From assembly GCA_037577475.1 (NCBI GenBank), contig CM075201.1:12257501-12321500 (forward strand): a stretch of 64,000 bases of DNA, read 5' to 3'. Below, piece by piece: positions 1-13,706 of this stretch. The DNA comes from Chaunax sp. Z400. Taxonomy: Eukaryota; Chordata; Actinopteri; Lophiiformes; Chaunacidae. The notes beneath the pieces were generated by a model that was not told where the DNA came from, did no database searches, and was given only the letters and a program-made list of their open reading frames with translations. A program made the position numbers and the translations under genes. The number at the start of each line of letters is the position of its first letter. Positions within the stretch are counted from its first letter, which is position 1.

Positions 1-626
1 TTATTATGTTAATAATCGATGCAACATGTTGTAAATCTGTTGTACATCAATTTCATATGGAGACAGCGTTGTTTCCTCACATCTCCTGTAGGAAAAACAC
101 AAGTGTAAATAAATCAATGATGGCTGGATTCCGTTTAGGCGCTCCAGTTTCAGGACACTGTGACACTAAGCTAAGATACTCATGTTAGCTTAGTGTCACA
201 GTGTCATGATTTACATGGATACTTAATTAGTAACATCTATGCTTCTCCCACTATGACAAGTCACAATGTCGGACAAGTGAAAAAACGAGGCCTATTGTTT
301 AAGTGTAGTTCCAGAGACAATATGATCTTTAATTTTTTCAGATTTCCCTGTAGCCCCTTTGGTTTTGTCGGTCTTTTGACTGAATGTGTTCTTCGATTCA
401 ACATTTCACCCCTATAGATGTAGGATATTTTAGATGTACAGCAAGCAAATTGGCTAACAGTAAATGTCATTGGCTAAAATTTGTGGTGGATTTAGGCTGT
501 CCAGGGTGGCATGTATGGAAGAACTAAAGAGGGCACCAGCTGCATGCAATAGAACACCACTGCACAGAAAGTCTCATGTATTTATGGTGAAACAGTTCCA
601 AACCATATGGGACAGCCTATATGGCA

Positions 627-736
627 GTGCATCATGCTTTCTCCACTGGAACGGTACCCCAGAGGACACTTCATCGTGTTTTCTTACACATTGGGCTAAT
701 CCAGCGGGTACTTCATCGTGTTTTACCACAGAAGCC
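627..736. repeat. Imperfect tandem repeat, 42 bp unit
   Basis: ACTTCATCGTGTTTT occurs at 668 and again at 710, exactly 42 bases apart, with a more diverged unit (GCATCATGCTTT) before them at about 629. The period is a multiple of three, so both strands read as short peptide repeats (TSSCF on plus, KHDE on minus). Confidence 0.6.
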
Positions 737-1325
737 ACTTCCGTTGCATTGTATTCAAACACAGGGTCACCAGTAGAGGTTTCCTGTCAAATCTTGTCAA
801 TCTCGCTTGGACTTGGACAGTCTTACTGTATGGTAACCAGGTTTAATTCTTTTCAGCTTCCAACCAACGAAAAAAATAATTATCATTTGCAAACAACACT
901 GGCAAAAACAAACACACGATAATCCCCTCACCAACATTGGGATAAGTGAATCTTTTTTTTCTAACAGAAAAACAAACAATGAACCCCGGCTGTTCAAATG
1001 TCTGCAGGATTTCAACTGTGGATAATTTCACTGACAAGCACACCTTGAACCTGAAAGGATAAACTAAAAGTGAAAGTAAGTGCTGGATTTGTTGCTAAAA
1101 GACCTTCTTAAGTTTTACTTATCATGCGAACATACTTAAAAGTTCAATTTAGAAGTTTTGGATGTTCCTTTGTGTGCATGCTGGATGCTTTCTCTAATGG
1201 TGTGCTTTAAATGGACTTCAGACTCCAGAATGATGTTTGCTGAAGGGCTGCATTCCTTTACACTGAGGTGCATGTTATTATTATAGTGACTGTTGTTTGT
1301 CTTCTGTTTGTTTGCCTCCTTAGGT

Positions 1326-1391
1326 TATTTACAGGAATAGTTCAACATTCTGGGAACTTTTGTTGAGAGTTAGATGAGAAAATTAATATCA
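1326..1391 (+). repeat. Dispersed teleost repeat, copy 1
   Basis: 'ggaatagttcaacattctgg' and 'gagagttagatgagaa' match blocks of an abundant fish interspersed repeat, known to me from memory. A second diverged copy lies at 3067. Confidence 0.5.
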
Positions 1392-3066
1392 CTGTTAGAA
1401 CATTTACTGGAATCTGAAAAATGAGTTCCAGACTTTCAAAATTCACATGAACTCAAGTCCAAACAACATCTCGGAAACTGGACTAGAATTTTGTCGACTG
1501 TCGACTTTGACATCGAAACATGGCTGATGAAAGGAAATGCTTGGCTGATAGTTAGACATTTTTTATTAATTCATGCATTGAATTGAATTTTTTTTACATG
1601 CATGTGATTTCTAATAAGATACTAGAACCATTAGTAGTAACCATTAGTGTCTGTCCACATAGACTGATGTAGATTAGTTAGAAAAGGAATTTACTAGCAA
1701 CAACCAATCTGTAGACATAATAAAATCAAAACAAACTTCATATTGTTTAGTCTTTTGTGTGCACAAATTATTATTATAATTATTGTCCTAACTGTCTGAA
1801 CTGGAACGTCTTACCTGACACTTTACCTTCCATTTCCCAGGGCTGGTTTACCTGCTGACTCCTGATGTTTTAGTTTCATTATTTTGTAGTTTTCTCATCA
1901 TGTGTCATGTTTTGCTTTACACTTCCTGTTTTTGTCATCAGCCCTTCTGATTATCCCAATTGGTTTTGCCTGTTCATGATTAGCCTACCATGTATTTAGC
2001 CCATGTGCTTCCCCTCTCACAGTCATTTGTACATTGTACACTGTTCCTTATGTGGCATGCCTCTAACCTTTTTTAATTTACTTTATATCGTTGATTTGAA
2101 TAGGACTTAGGATAGGATAGATTGCCTGTTTTATGGATTTTCACTCTTGCCTTGTCCTTGTACTTATTGTGTTCATTGTCAAACGTTAGCTGAGATTCAA
2201 TGGATACAATGAAGATTAGTTTCATGTTTAGGGTCAGGAATTGAATTTTAATGTGCTTAGAGTAAGTGTCACAGAGAATTAATGTAATGTTAATTCTAAT
2301 ACTCAGTAAATTGACACGTGTATGTGTATGATTGGTTTCAGATCTCAAATGTCACTGCATTCCCAATATCATGATCTGTATTGGATCCAGATTCAGATCA
2401 TAATCTGGATCTGGGAAATCAAAATATATATTTAGAGGGGTCACAGTAACATATATGGGTAGTCTTCTTAAGTTTCTTTGAGCACCTTTGGACACCTTAA
2501 TATTCTCCCTTAAATCCCATAATTCACCCACAAAAAGGAACATGATGTTTAGTTTGTGTTCCCAAACAATGACTCTTCATTTTTAGGAAAAAAATATCAT
2601 GTTTCGCTGGTCAAATTTCTTGGTAAAAAAAATGTTTTTTTACAGAAGAATATGTATGGTTGACCTGTGCAGCTAACATCACATAAACCACACATGTCAA
2701 CCTTAGTGGATGCTCACCTGTGAGACTTGTATTGAAAATCCTTGAGAATTTTCCCAAAATCTGTATGAAACAATAACACATGCAGAAAAGTTTGAATTAA
2801 ACCCTGAAAGTAGCAAAAGAAAAAACAATCGATTATTTAATTTAATTCATTAAATTATTAAATAAAAATTGCAACTGTGAAATTCAAACCAAGGCTGCCT
2901 GCGTGATAATCAATAGATCAGCTTGTGAGACATGGTTACCATAATAAAATAAGCTTTTTTCATTCCTTTGACAATGTAGGCAGCCTCTGTATTTTCCCAT
3001 AAGAAATCTATTTAATTGCAGTAGGGACTTCAAAATGCATGAACTGTATGCGTAAACCTAATACAT

Positions 3067-3160
3067 TAAAGGAATAGTTTAACATTTTGCGAAATATGCT
3101 TGCATCTTGCGGAGATAAGACAATTAATGCTGCTTTCATGTCTGCACTGTTAATATTGTG
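3067..3160 (+). repeat. Dispersed teleost repeat, copy 2
   Basis: 'aaaggaatagtttaacattt' and 'gaaatatgcttgcatcttgc' are the same family as 1326-1391; this copy keeps more of the middle part. Confidence 0.5.
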
Positions 3161-6100
3161 TAACAATGTGATGGTGTCTGACAACCAAGGATGAAAACAG
3201 GTTGAATATTTGTTAGCTATTAATTTTTTTTGATATTGTTATCAAATTTGAAGTAGAACTCGGTACAGTCCCATTGTGTTAGAGAGCTTTGCTTTGGATA
3301 TGCCTGGTATGGGTGATTTAGGATACTTTTACATAACTTTACAGAAATCGTGATTAAGCCCCAATCCTTAAAGAGTTTTTTTTTCTTTGGAAATTCCAAT
3401 GGAGACCCAGTGCAAGGAGTCAACTCTTCACCTCAATGAAACCACAAGATTTTGTTGACTGTTTTTGTTTTTTGTTGTTGTCCCAAAATGACATTGGGAA
3501 AAAGTAACATTTTATAAAGGTGTCTATGGCAGTATACATTTTCTAAATACTAAAAAGCTTTAATTTATGTCAGAGACTCTGCACTCGCTTCTATATGACG
3601 AAACTTGTTCTCTATATGCCGCTGTTTGCACAGATGAGATCTAGCGGTTCTCTCTGCAAACACAAACATATGGAAATGCTCACAGTGCCTCATCTAATGC
3701 ACCTCAGACTGCTGATTGCCTTAATATTTGAAAAAGTGACAATTTACACAGTTTCGTCCATATGGAAAGTTGCAACCCTCCTTGTAGTGGCCATGCATAT
3801 AATCATTGCCCTACAGCGATACACATCAACTGCTAAACATCCAATATGACAATGCTGCAAGGCTTGCCAGGCTGCAACTGCTCTTAAAGTCAACACATTT
3901 TGTGAAATGAGTTTTCCTGAGAACTCTGAAATGCAAATTTTATTTTGTGGAGACAAATTTATGTGAACATTGTGTTCATCTGCCATGGAAAATTATCTTA
4001 TGACGCCATAAATTGGGCTTTGTGATGAAAGTATGTCTATAAGCTAAGGGCCAATCAGATTTTATTGACCATATAGGGTGTAGCTGCAATGACATGGGTC
4101 ATTGAATCTGTGGTGTACTGGATTTTTTTTTTGGCTACTGTGTGAGGAAGAAAGCCAGTCTTGATTCCACCGCTTGTATTCATTCCATAACAATTTCTTT
4201 TCCCTGGTGGTGCTATGGCCCGTGTTGCATGTGCCCTGAAATATCCCATCATGTCTGAGCTGTGACTGTGCCTGTTATCTTTTTAATTTGCATCCTGCTG
4301 AAAAAGTCCTGCATCACCGGTATCAAATCTTTTGACTCCAGCGCTGTCAGTTTCATTACTCATTTAGACTTTGTACAAATATTCAATTAGTATGGACAGG
4401 TGTAACTCATAAGGAGGGCTTTAACTTCTGAATCTGCTGTTTAGCTTTTAAGGTTACATTTTATAACCTCCCTAAAATCTTGCTGGCCTTTTACACCATA
4501 GAAATCCAAATGCCAAGTAGTAGAAATTTAAAACTATATATGCCTCCTAAGAAAGAAAAAAGATTTACACTGAGTAAACCTGCAGTAAAACTTAGATTTG
4601 ATCGCATTCATTCACTTTGAATTTACGATTAGCTCCCTTTGTGCTCAGCTTCATCCCAAGAGACCAAACATAAATACACATACACACATACTTAGCGTCA
4701 GAATTATTTAAGCAGAGTAGAACAGCCAAGTAACTGTTTTTATGCTGTAGATGCACAAATTGAAATTAATTTTGCAAGTAGTACGAACATGATGAGATGT
4801 ACCCCCACTTTCTCAATTTGTGGAAGTATAACATGACACTTCCATTATACACTACTACTGCTATCTAATATAATCATATTGGCCACTCTCTGGATTGATC
4901 ACCTCAGCAATACGGGCGCATTTTAAACCATATGCTACTGAAAAACATGAATATAAGGGTTTAAAACAGTTCCTTTAATGAGATTATATGTTGTAAGATA
5001 TAAAAAATATGTTATAAAAAGTTATAAAATTGCATGAACAGCTTTGAATTAATCTAGTAGCATTTCAGGTTGAAGAATATATCATGAACTAAAAATGTAA
5101 AAGGGAAAATAATTGAAACTACTTGTTTTCAACATATAATATTTCTGTATTAAACATGTCTAAAAACAACTACACCTTTGTTATGTATTTTGTTGTGTAC
5201 TAACATTATACCAGATGTTTCCAACAATGTTCAAACCTGCAGAAATCCATCATTTTATTCAAGGTGAGGTGTATATTATTTAGTTGCCTGTTGCTCTAAC
5301 AGGAGAGAGTCAGAGAGGGAGGGAGGAAGTCAGCAAATGTGACTAAACATAAACAAAATTTAATTTGCCTTTGGATATTTCTGACAGTCTGTCAGTCAAG
5401 TAGAATTTCATCAGCAATGGTGGTTAATTAACAAAGAAGACAATGACTCACATGATTCTACGCTGCTTCACACCATCCTCCAACTAAACGTCTTTTCATT
5501 GTTTTTAGTTTTGCGAGACCCTTAGCAGCAGAAACTGCATGCTGTGCATAAGCTACATTAAAAAAATAAGTGAACTGAAAGAGTGTCAGATCTTTTCAGG
5601 ATAATGAATTATGTTGGAAACCACATTTAAAAATATTCAAATTGATTGTATTACTGTATAAAATTTGAGATTTTCTAAATCAAGATTCATTATTCATACA
5701 AATACAGTCTGTCCATACATTGTGTACTTTGAGGAGGTCAAAGGAGGTTAGGTCAAAAACAGATTTATACCCGGAAGTATCTAAAAGTCATTAAAATGAG
5801 AGAAAATGGATATATTTTAAATTTGTGCAGCTCATACAATCACTTACTTACATTTACCACATTTCAAAACTGGTGCAAGTCTTATGAAGTTCTGAAAATG
5901 AATCTAAGCTTTGACTATTGACCAATGCAGTCCACATAGAAATGTTTGGATGCAAAAATGATAAATGAAATAATATGAAAGCCCAGGCTATAACACATTC
6001 AGGAAGAGGAAGGCAGCAAGGGGGGAAACGAGCCTCAGCCAAAACACAGCTGCTGGCTGAATAAGTAAAGCCACCTACAGGAGGAACAGAATGATGAGAG

Positions 6101-6715
6101 GAAGCAAGAGAGAGCAGCGGTTCCCACACTTTACCAAAGTGTGTAGAGGGAATAGAAGGGACAGGGAGAAACTACTGCCTTACTTTATTGTTGACAAATG
6201 CAGACTATACCAACATTACAGATCTTGTAATAGTAAAAAAAAGCAGAAAGGAAAGACATTGAGAGATGGAGTGGCAGCTTTTGGAGGGGGTGTTGTTTGA
6301 TGGGGTGGAGGGTGGAGGAAATGTTTCTGTGAAAGAGCCCATAGTGAGAGATATGAGGCAACAGATGGAGAGAAGAGGACCATTGAGGCTGACAGTAGTG
6401 ATACACCATGAGAGAAGGCTACAGGGGGTGAAGCCCTGAGTCCACTGAAAAAACTATCAGAACCTTATTAAGAGAAGCAAGACTGTGCTTCAAAATTAGA
6501 CCCGAGACAAAGTATGGATCGATTAAGTTGAGGTGGTCATTTTGCATGTATGTCATTTTTTTGTTGACATGTCTGATTTCTGATTTAAACAGTAATGATA
6601 GTTCCTGAAATATGATTATATTTAGGGCCAAGATTTTATGCCATTATGCCTCATCATCTGCCAAATGTACAGGCATAATGTGTCTGCTTGAAGAGAGGGT
6701 AGATAGAAAGAGCGA

Positions 6716-6743
6716 GGGGGGGAGGAGGAGGAGGAGGAGGGGG
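6716..6743 (+). repeat. (GGA)n purine-rich microsatellite
   Basis: Run of GAG/GGA units within a purine-rich stretch; short and imperfect at the ends. Confidence 0.85.
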
Positions 6744-7388
6744 AAAATGAAGATGAAGTGTTTGATGTATGTCCTGAGAACAAGAGTGCCCTTAATGATA
6801 AAACGCTGGCAATGAATAAGTCTGCCAGTGGACAGGGCGGGCCTGTCAGCACAAGCATAAAAGGTGATGAGTGAGAGCTTTGTACTGTTAAACCTTCATG
6901 TTCCAGATTGCACTGTGTTGAAGCTACAGAGGAAGTCTGTGAACATTAAACATAATTAAGTGCCGGGATAAAAGTGACACAATGCACTCTGTTTAGTCAC
7001 ACAAAAACATGATTTTTTTTTGTGGGTCAGAAACTCAGTAAGTTGTGTGAAGCATGCAAAATGTGACCAGAATCATAGATTTGTTCGCAACGTCAGCCAA
7101 TGGACCTCAGTGTGTTTAATTTTTCATTCTTTTACAGAGTGTATGAAATAACTGGACATCAGCCTCTAGTGCAGCAGAAACTAGAGAGAGTACGTACCTT
7201 CACCAACGCTATTACTATAACCAGTTGTTGTATCACTTACCTGTCACAGACAAATCTATTTGAATGTCTCTGAATCTGCATTATCTCAGCCACATATTGG
7301 TGGTAGTGTCATGTCTCTACCCCTCTCTTTTACTATGACCCAAAACATATTTCACATCTCCAAATATACGTTTTAAAGTACAAGTTAC

Positions 7389-7552
7389 AAGTCTACAAGT
7401 CGAAGTATCCTTGCGCAAGATACTGAACCCCAATTTGCTCCCCGGGCGCCGTAATGTATTGGCAGCCCACTGCTCCTCACGGATGGGTTAAATGCAGGGA
7501 AAGAATTTTCCCCCTGTGGGATTAATAAAGTATCTAAAAATAAATAAATAAT
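7389..7552 (+). repeat. 5'-truncated tRNA-derived SINE
   Basis: Lacks the tRNA-like head but has the body 'aagtatccttgcgcaagata', 'aaccccaatttgctcccc', 'gcccactgctcctcacgg' and the 3' end 'ccctgtgggattaataaag' with an (AAAT)n tail. Same family as 33118-33307. Confidence 0.8.
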
Positions 7553-10500
7553 GATAATTTTAAAAAAAATCTCTCAGATCCAGATTATGATCTAATAGTA
7601 GTGGAACATCATGTGTTTTCCGTGCCTGGGTGTTTTTATTTTGACCGGTCTAATATCATTTTTTGTGATGCTGCAAAAAAAAAAGAAGAAGCAAAAAGTC
7701 ACTTTGAATGTTGAAGAATGACAAACCGATGCAGAATCTGCATCCTTGCCAAAATTCTATCAACTCTTCCTTGGCCCAAGATCCATCCCTACATCTTACG
7801 ATTATTAATTACATTATATTAACCCAACAGGTTTTGAGCTACCTTGCCAACAGACAACAAACAAACATGGGTCATCACATAACCTGCTCCAGCTCTTGTT
7901 TGCAGAGGTAGTAACTCATTTCTTCACTCCTTAGCTGTTTGAAGGCAGATATGGAAAAGTGTTGGTTTAGTCAGTGTCCACATTGGGCTGTAATTTTCAT
8001 GCAAATATTATTATAATGAAACAATAATAAAATATGGATAAATAATAAAATTATTAACAGAGGTGACCTATTTGAAGTGGTGTGTGTATGTGTCATATAT
8101 TAATTATATGGGGAGAAAAGCCTCTTAATGCTGTCATAATGTGGAGACTCAGCTCCCATCTCAGGACATAAGGGTTAATGGGGTTGTGTGTTGGTCGTGG
8201 GGAGCACTGCTCCACATGTATATACAGTTGTATGAAGCCTTTTGTGGCTCCAGAGGGGGGTGCATGTAGTCTGATAAATTGCCTGAAGTGACATCACCTG
8301 AGTCAGTGTCAGCTGGGGCTGACGTCTTCAAGCAGACTACAATGAAGGGTGTGTGCCAAGGAAGAACTGAGCCCACCAAACCTCCGAAGCCCTCATCTCT
8401 GCTTGAGGCAAGCAGCTCGAGGCTACGTTACCTGCTACTATAGAACAACACACCTGAATCTCCGACCGAGTTGCATTGTGGGTAACACAGACACCAGGTT
8501 TTGACAGAGAAGAGCAATATAAAAACATGGTATCTCTGCTGCATTATGATTTGGATGAAGTGTGGTATGTTTTCGTCTTTCCCTTGCATTTTAGCGTTCA
8601 GTTCACTGAGACGCCTACAAATATCAGCTAAGTATTGGAGTTTGGCGCCCCATTGAGTGTCTGCAGAAGAATTTTCTTCTTTTCGGGAACTCAGATCTCA
8701 GTTCTATTTCCAAAAGCCCATTTATGCTCTACGTTAAAGACGGATACGGACACGAACGAAGCCTTCTGTACGTCTACTAGCCTCATTCCATATGTAATCG
8801 GACAGGTTTTTCGGTGAGCTTACAGATGCAGACGAGACGGATGAAACGGAGCAATACCACCGGAAATGGTTGAGGGCAGTGCAGCTACAGTTAGAGCGAG
8901 GCATGACAAATATAAACAACGAAGAAGAAAAAAGTGAGGCAATTAAGTGTAAAAACTCTCCATTCCTCATGTTTCGATATATTTAATGACATCACAAACA
9001 ACCACCAAGTACATTGTTACCTCCGCTTTTGCCGCTTTATTTTTTACTACTGTAGGGATTTTATCACAACCTATTATGGCCTTCGCATTTATGTTGTTTT
9101 CGAAACTTTTTAAACTTCACTGCCCCACTGTGGTTGTACCGATGATGACGTAGAGGATGTATGGAAGTATGTACAGGTTGACGGATAGATAGATAGCATA
9201 AATGGGCCTTTACTCGTACAGTTGGCCCAAACCCTCCCCCGATGAAAGCCATTCTATAATTCTAATTCTATGATGTCAGCACGCAGCATCAGAATATTTT
9301 TACGTGGCACCCTGGTTGAGAAAGGCTCCGCTAGAGTTTGCTCACGTTAGGAAGTGATGTCAGACACTCACTTGATTGTTTTTCATGTAGAGATTTAAAA
9401 TCCACCTTGAGATTTAAAGTGGTTACATTCATACAGCATAATTTTACACAAACACTCAAGTGGACATAAACACAACATGAAAAAACTACACTGCTACAAC
9501 TTGCATACGCACAAAATGAGACTGTTACGATGTTATAAATGCCAGCCAGAGTGTTTCTCTGATGATGTCACTGCAATTCTGCAAGGCCAACATGACAGCC
9601 CTTTGTTCCTCTGAATATATTGGCACACTCATTTACTGATCCACAATATTATACTGTAGGCGTAACCAAGACAGCTGCCAACACAGCCACGACAAAATCT
9701 CACTAGAAAGATAACATTTGGAGTGTAAATGCATTTTTTGTGTATCTGTTAGTTTTTTCTTTTTTTATATATATAGTATATATATCAGTAAAAGTCATCT
9801 CAGATGATTCCTGACTGCCTTTTCAGCCCTTTGAGTTCACCGTGGCTAGTGGTCAGATCTTAAAAGGCTACAGTCTGGTAGGGCGAGGTTTACATGAAAC
9901 CACTTCCGTTCTATTGAAACATGCACAATGGCAGAAGCCCTTTTTAAGATTTTTGCTTTGCGGGTAAATTATGCAACTTGATGGATTCATCTCTAGTCCT
10001 CTCTGGTGAAATGGAAAGGCTGGAGGGAGTACAGCGAAATGTCTGGGAATATGGAAAATTACAGGGGGATGAAGGGATGTAAGAATGGGAGCGAAAGAGG
10101 GGAAGAAGAAGAGGAGATGGGATATCTCAGAGATAAAGATACAGCCAAGGGCTTTAAAGCTGTAAATCCTCCTCTCTTGAAGAGATGTTTTTTTTTTCAC
10201 TTCTTTCTCTCTTTTACTCGCCTCCGTGTCTGCCCCTCCCCCCTCCTCTTAATCATAAACACATAACAGACACATAACATAAATGCACAAACACACTCCA
10301 ACTGCTCTGCTGCACTAGCCATAAAATCCAGCCATTTATATGGGGTAGCCTAAAGTGGCAGCAGAACTGAAGTAAATATGCTCTAATCTTGATGACAAGA
10401 GACGTTTCTCATGAAAGAAATGATCATTTCAGTTAGCTGTGAGCTACTGTCCTTCAGTGTGTGCGTCATTCAATTTCAGCTTTATTGAGCTCCCACAGGA

Positions 10501-10940
10501 ACAGTGAGCGCTAATTCAAACTTAACTGGTCACTCAAAGAAAACTAATATTACTCTTCTCGACTTACACGAAAGTGTTCCAAAGTATTCCAACTCAGTTG
10601 TCTAACTCTCCTATGTTGTCCTTTTACGCTGCATAAATTGATCTCAAATATTCTGTTAAATCTCTTTGGAAAAAGAAGATTTGCTAAATTGCTAATATTT
10701 ATGTATTTATTCATAAGTCATGGTTCTTTTGAAGTTGCCGATCAGTTTTATGGCCCATGCATTAGAAACACAAATAAGAGACTAATGTGTTTGTTTCATA
10801 CATATTTTTATTTTCTGTCTGAAAATTAACAAGACTACCTGAGGACACATGTGGCTGAGGGAGCTCAACACACTGCAACATAGGAAAAAAGAAAAACACA
10901 CACACTGCAAACACACTCAACACACCCAAATACACGCTTC
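7553..10940. other. Gene-free intergenic sequence
   Basis: No supported gene. Holds a CpG-rich patch at about 8727-8915 that stands out from its surroundings, and AT-rich spacer elsewhere. Confidence 0.65.
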
Positions 10941-11250
10941 TTTGGTCGTCTACCTATTGGAAGGACTGTGGTTCGATCCCTGGGCCCTGCAGTCTGCATG
11001 TGGAAGTGTTCTTGAGCGAGATACTGAAGTCCCAGAGGAGTCCTAGTTTGCTCCCCATAGCTGTTCCGTCCTGTGTGAGTGATTGTGTGAGTACTTAATG
11101 CTCCTGATGAACAGGTTGCGCCTTATGGTAGCCTCTGCCACCACTGTATGAATGTGTGTATGAATATGTGAATGCTGGCTTTGTGTCAGCGCTTTGAGTG
11201 GTCGGTCAGATTACAAAGGTGCAGTATGAGTACATTCCATTTACCATTTC
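10941..11250 (+). repeat. tRNA-derived SINE
   Basis: Box-B-like GTGGTTCGATCCC at 10968-10980, a body with 'ttcttgagcgagatactgaa', a region 'gcgctttgagtggtcgg', and the 3' end 'cattccatttaccatttc', typical of fish SINEs sharing a LINE tail. Box A is eroded. Confidence 0.75.
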
Positions 11251-12488
11251 CATTACAGAAACACGCTGCAAATACCACAACACAACATGTTGGAGAAAAG
11301 TGCTGAAAGAAAGTGCAAATACAGGGAAAGACAACTTTTCCTTTTTTTTTCAGAGACGAGTGCTAAATATGGCCTGGACACAATTGATGTTGCCACAGAT
11401 TGTGACTCATGAATGTATTAAAGTTGGGTGCATGCATGTGCATTTTTCTTTTCTGTTTTTTTTATACAATCCCAGTAGCCTGTAAAGATGTGTGTAAGGG
11501 TGAAGATGTGTGTTACTAAAATTTACTTTTCTTATTATTAGCTCTTCTTTTCAACAAGCCACTAAAAAAGTTTTTAAAAAATAAGAAGTTGCAGGATAAT
11601 GGTTTTACATGTGGACATCAGGTAAAGGACTGACTGAAGGACATGTACTGAAACCACGATTGAACAAGAGTTTGAAAGAAAAAAAAACTGGGCATGTTAG
11701 CCAAACTTCAGTGATGTGTTGTGAAAATAACAACAGCAGCAGAGGTTGGGTGAAGAAAGTGGATGTCTGTGCGCATGTGATATAAAAAAAAACAAGCAAC
11801 AGAGAGGATGAGAAGCGATGGAAGAAAACGTGATGAACGTATCATCTATTTATTAAATTAAAAGTGAATAAAGACACTAAAGATGGTGGGTAAGAGCAGA
11901 TAGAGGGAGTTGGAGAGGAGTGTGTACAGATTAAGGGTGGTATTAATTCCGACCCATAATCTCTCTGCCTCTGTAATTGAGGGCGCACACCAGGGGAGGC
12001 TGGGTTTGGAAGGAGACTGGCTTTCTGCTTTACTAAGCTCTAAGGATGGAGTAAACAGTCACAGATATGAACTGAGGGAATGCTGTCCTCCCCAGACCTT
12101 CTGACTGTGGAGTTAGTGTTTAGAGTCAAAGTGAAGGGACGCACTGAGGACAAGCTGAGTAAAGTCCTCCAGATGTTAAGTCTAGTTAAAGTAAGGTTTG
12201 TTTGGAAATGTGATGGTATTGTAGTCACCAGAAAGAAGAAACTCAACTTTTATTTCTTCTTCTGCCATGATAGCACACCTTACATTAGTGTCCTCCAGTG
12301 TGTGGTGAAATTATGTGTCTGAACTGTTTTCGTAATATCGCTCAAATTCCAAAGATGGAGACTGTTGTGTATTATATCCTCTGTGATTTGTTAATCTGTG
12401 TTAGTTACATGTGTTATTAAATAGATCCCACAGTAACATACGGAGTAATTATCATTATTACAACTGGACCTGAGGCCTTAAAGGGGAC

Positions 12489-12708
12489 TTTGCATGTTGT
12501 GTCCGTGTGGGTTCTCTTCGGTGCTCCAGCTTCCTCCCACAGTCCAAAACATGCAGTATAGGTAAATTGGTGACTACTTCCACTGTGTGTTGGCCCTGTG
12601 CTGAACAGCTGACCTGTCCAGGGTGCACTCCGCCTCTAGCCCAGTGTCAGCTGGGATAAGTTCCAGCAACTCTGAAAAGGATAAGCGGTTATCGAAAATT
12701 AATGGAGG
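12489..12708 (+). repeat. L2-like LINE 3' region
   Basis: 'gctccagcttcctcccacag', 'tccaaaacatgcag', 'gacctgtccagggtgcactc', 'agctgggataagttccagca' and 'ggataagcggttat' are hallmark blocks of the common fish L2-type 3' end. Confidence 0.8.
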
Positions 12709-13233
12709 CATTTCTGAATATGTCGTGTTCTTGTGAGAAAGTCTGAGCAGAGGCTGCAACCATAAAATCACATTTTTTTTAAAGCAACTCTCCTCAATGT
12801 GTCACAACCCACAATAAAATTCAGAGTGTCTGCCATTCTTAAACCAGACTTAGCTTAGTGTCTCCATCGATTTCTCCTCATTGGCCCTGCTCTTATTTTC
12901 TCAGCCTCCGAAGCTTCACTCCTCTATTCGCTCTGTTGTTTTGCATCTGCATGAGATCAATATTGTAATAACTGGAGAGGAGAAAGCCTCATCATAATCA
13001 ATAACAACAGCGTATAACAAGGCAGAGGTAGACGGAGAGAAATAATTCTGTCTAAGAACAGAGCTTAATGTTTGACATTACATTCATTACCCTATTGAAT
13101 AATCCATCAGCTCTGTCACAGCCTGAAGAACAGAATAAACTCCACTGTGAGCACATCTTTAAGTACCCACAGTGGGAGGAAGACGTACACAGAGCTTCAT
13201 ATTTCCTTTGATTTCACAGAAAATTCATGTAAA

Positions 13234-13438
13234 GTCAAGTCAGTTTTATTTGTATACCACCAAATCACAACGGAAGTTATATCAAGGCACTTTCCTAGAA
13301 GAGCAGGCCTTGACCAGAGACCCAAAATTCCCCCGTGAGCAGCACTTGGCAACAGTGGCGAGGAAAAACTGCACTTTAACAGGCAGAAACCTCGAGCAGA
13401 TCAAGATGGGCGGCCCTCTGCTTTGACCGGTTGGGGTG
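13234..13438 (+). repeat. Dispersed teleost repeat with purine tail
   Basis: 'caagtcagttttatttgtat', 'ccaaatcacaacggaagtta', 'aggaaaaactgcactttaac', 'aacctcgagcagatc' and 'gaccggttggggtgagaa' belong to a very common fish interspersed repeat. A GAGA-rich stretch follows to about 13530. Confidence 0.7.
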
Positions 13439-13597
13439 AGAAAGATAGAGAGAGAGAAAGATGAGGAGATAGATTGGTAGAGAGAGAAAGATAGGGAGGA
13501 TAGATGGGGAGAGAGAGAGGGAGTGAGGGATAGGGACGTGACCATGTGCAACCAATGACAATAATCTCACTTCTGTGGTGTAGTTTTATAATAATAC

Positions 13598-13706
13598 ATT
13601 ATTATTATTGTTGTTGTTGTTGTTGTTGTTGTTGCTGCTGTTATTATTGTTATTATTATTAGTAGTAGTAGTAGTAGTATTATCATTATTATTGTTATTA
13701 TTATTG
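13598..13706 (+). repeat. Compound trinucleotide microsatellite
   Basis: Blocks of (ATT), (GTT), (ATT), (AGT) and (ATT) units over about 109 bases. Confidence 0.95.

Larger units (their letters stand above)
1..7388. other. Gene-free intergenic sequence
   Basis: AT-rich spacer with short unrelated frames only. The longest, 464-922 on the plus strand, has no recognisable domain and overlaps a 42 bp tandem repeat. It holds two copies of a fish repeat (1326, 3067) and a (GGA)n run. No gene is supported. Confidence 0.7.

Noticed and set aside
464..922. 152-codon plus-strand frame, the longest in the first 29 kb
   Set aside because: No recognisable domain; it overlaps a 42 bp tandem repeat, the opposite strand is also partly open, and no splice or promoter context supports it.
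10941..11250. tRNA gene (box-B-like GGTTCGATCCC)
   Set aside because: No cloverleaf can be formed around it and the downstream body is that of a SINE.
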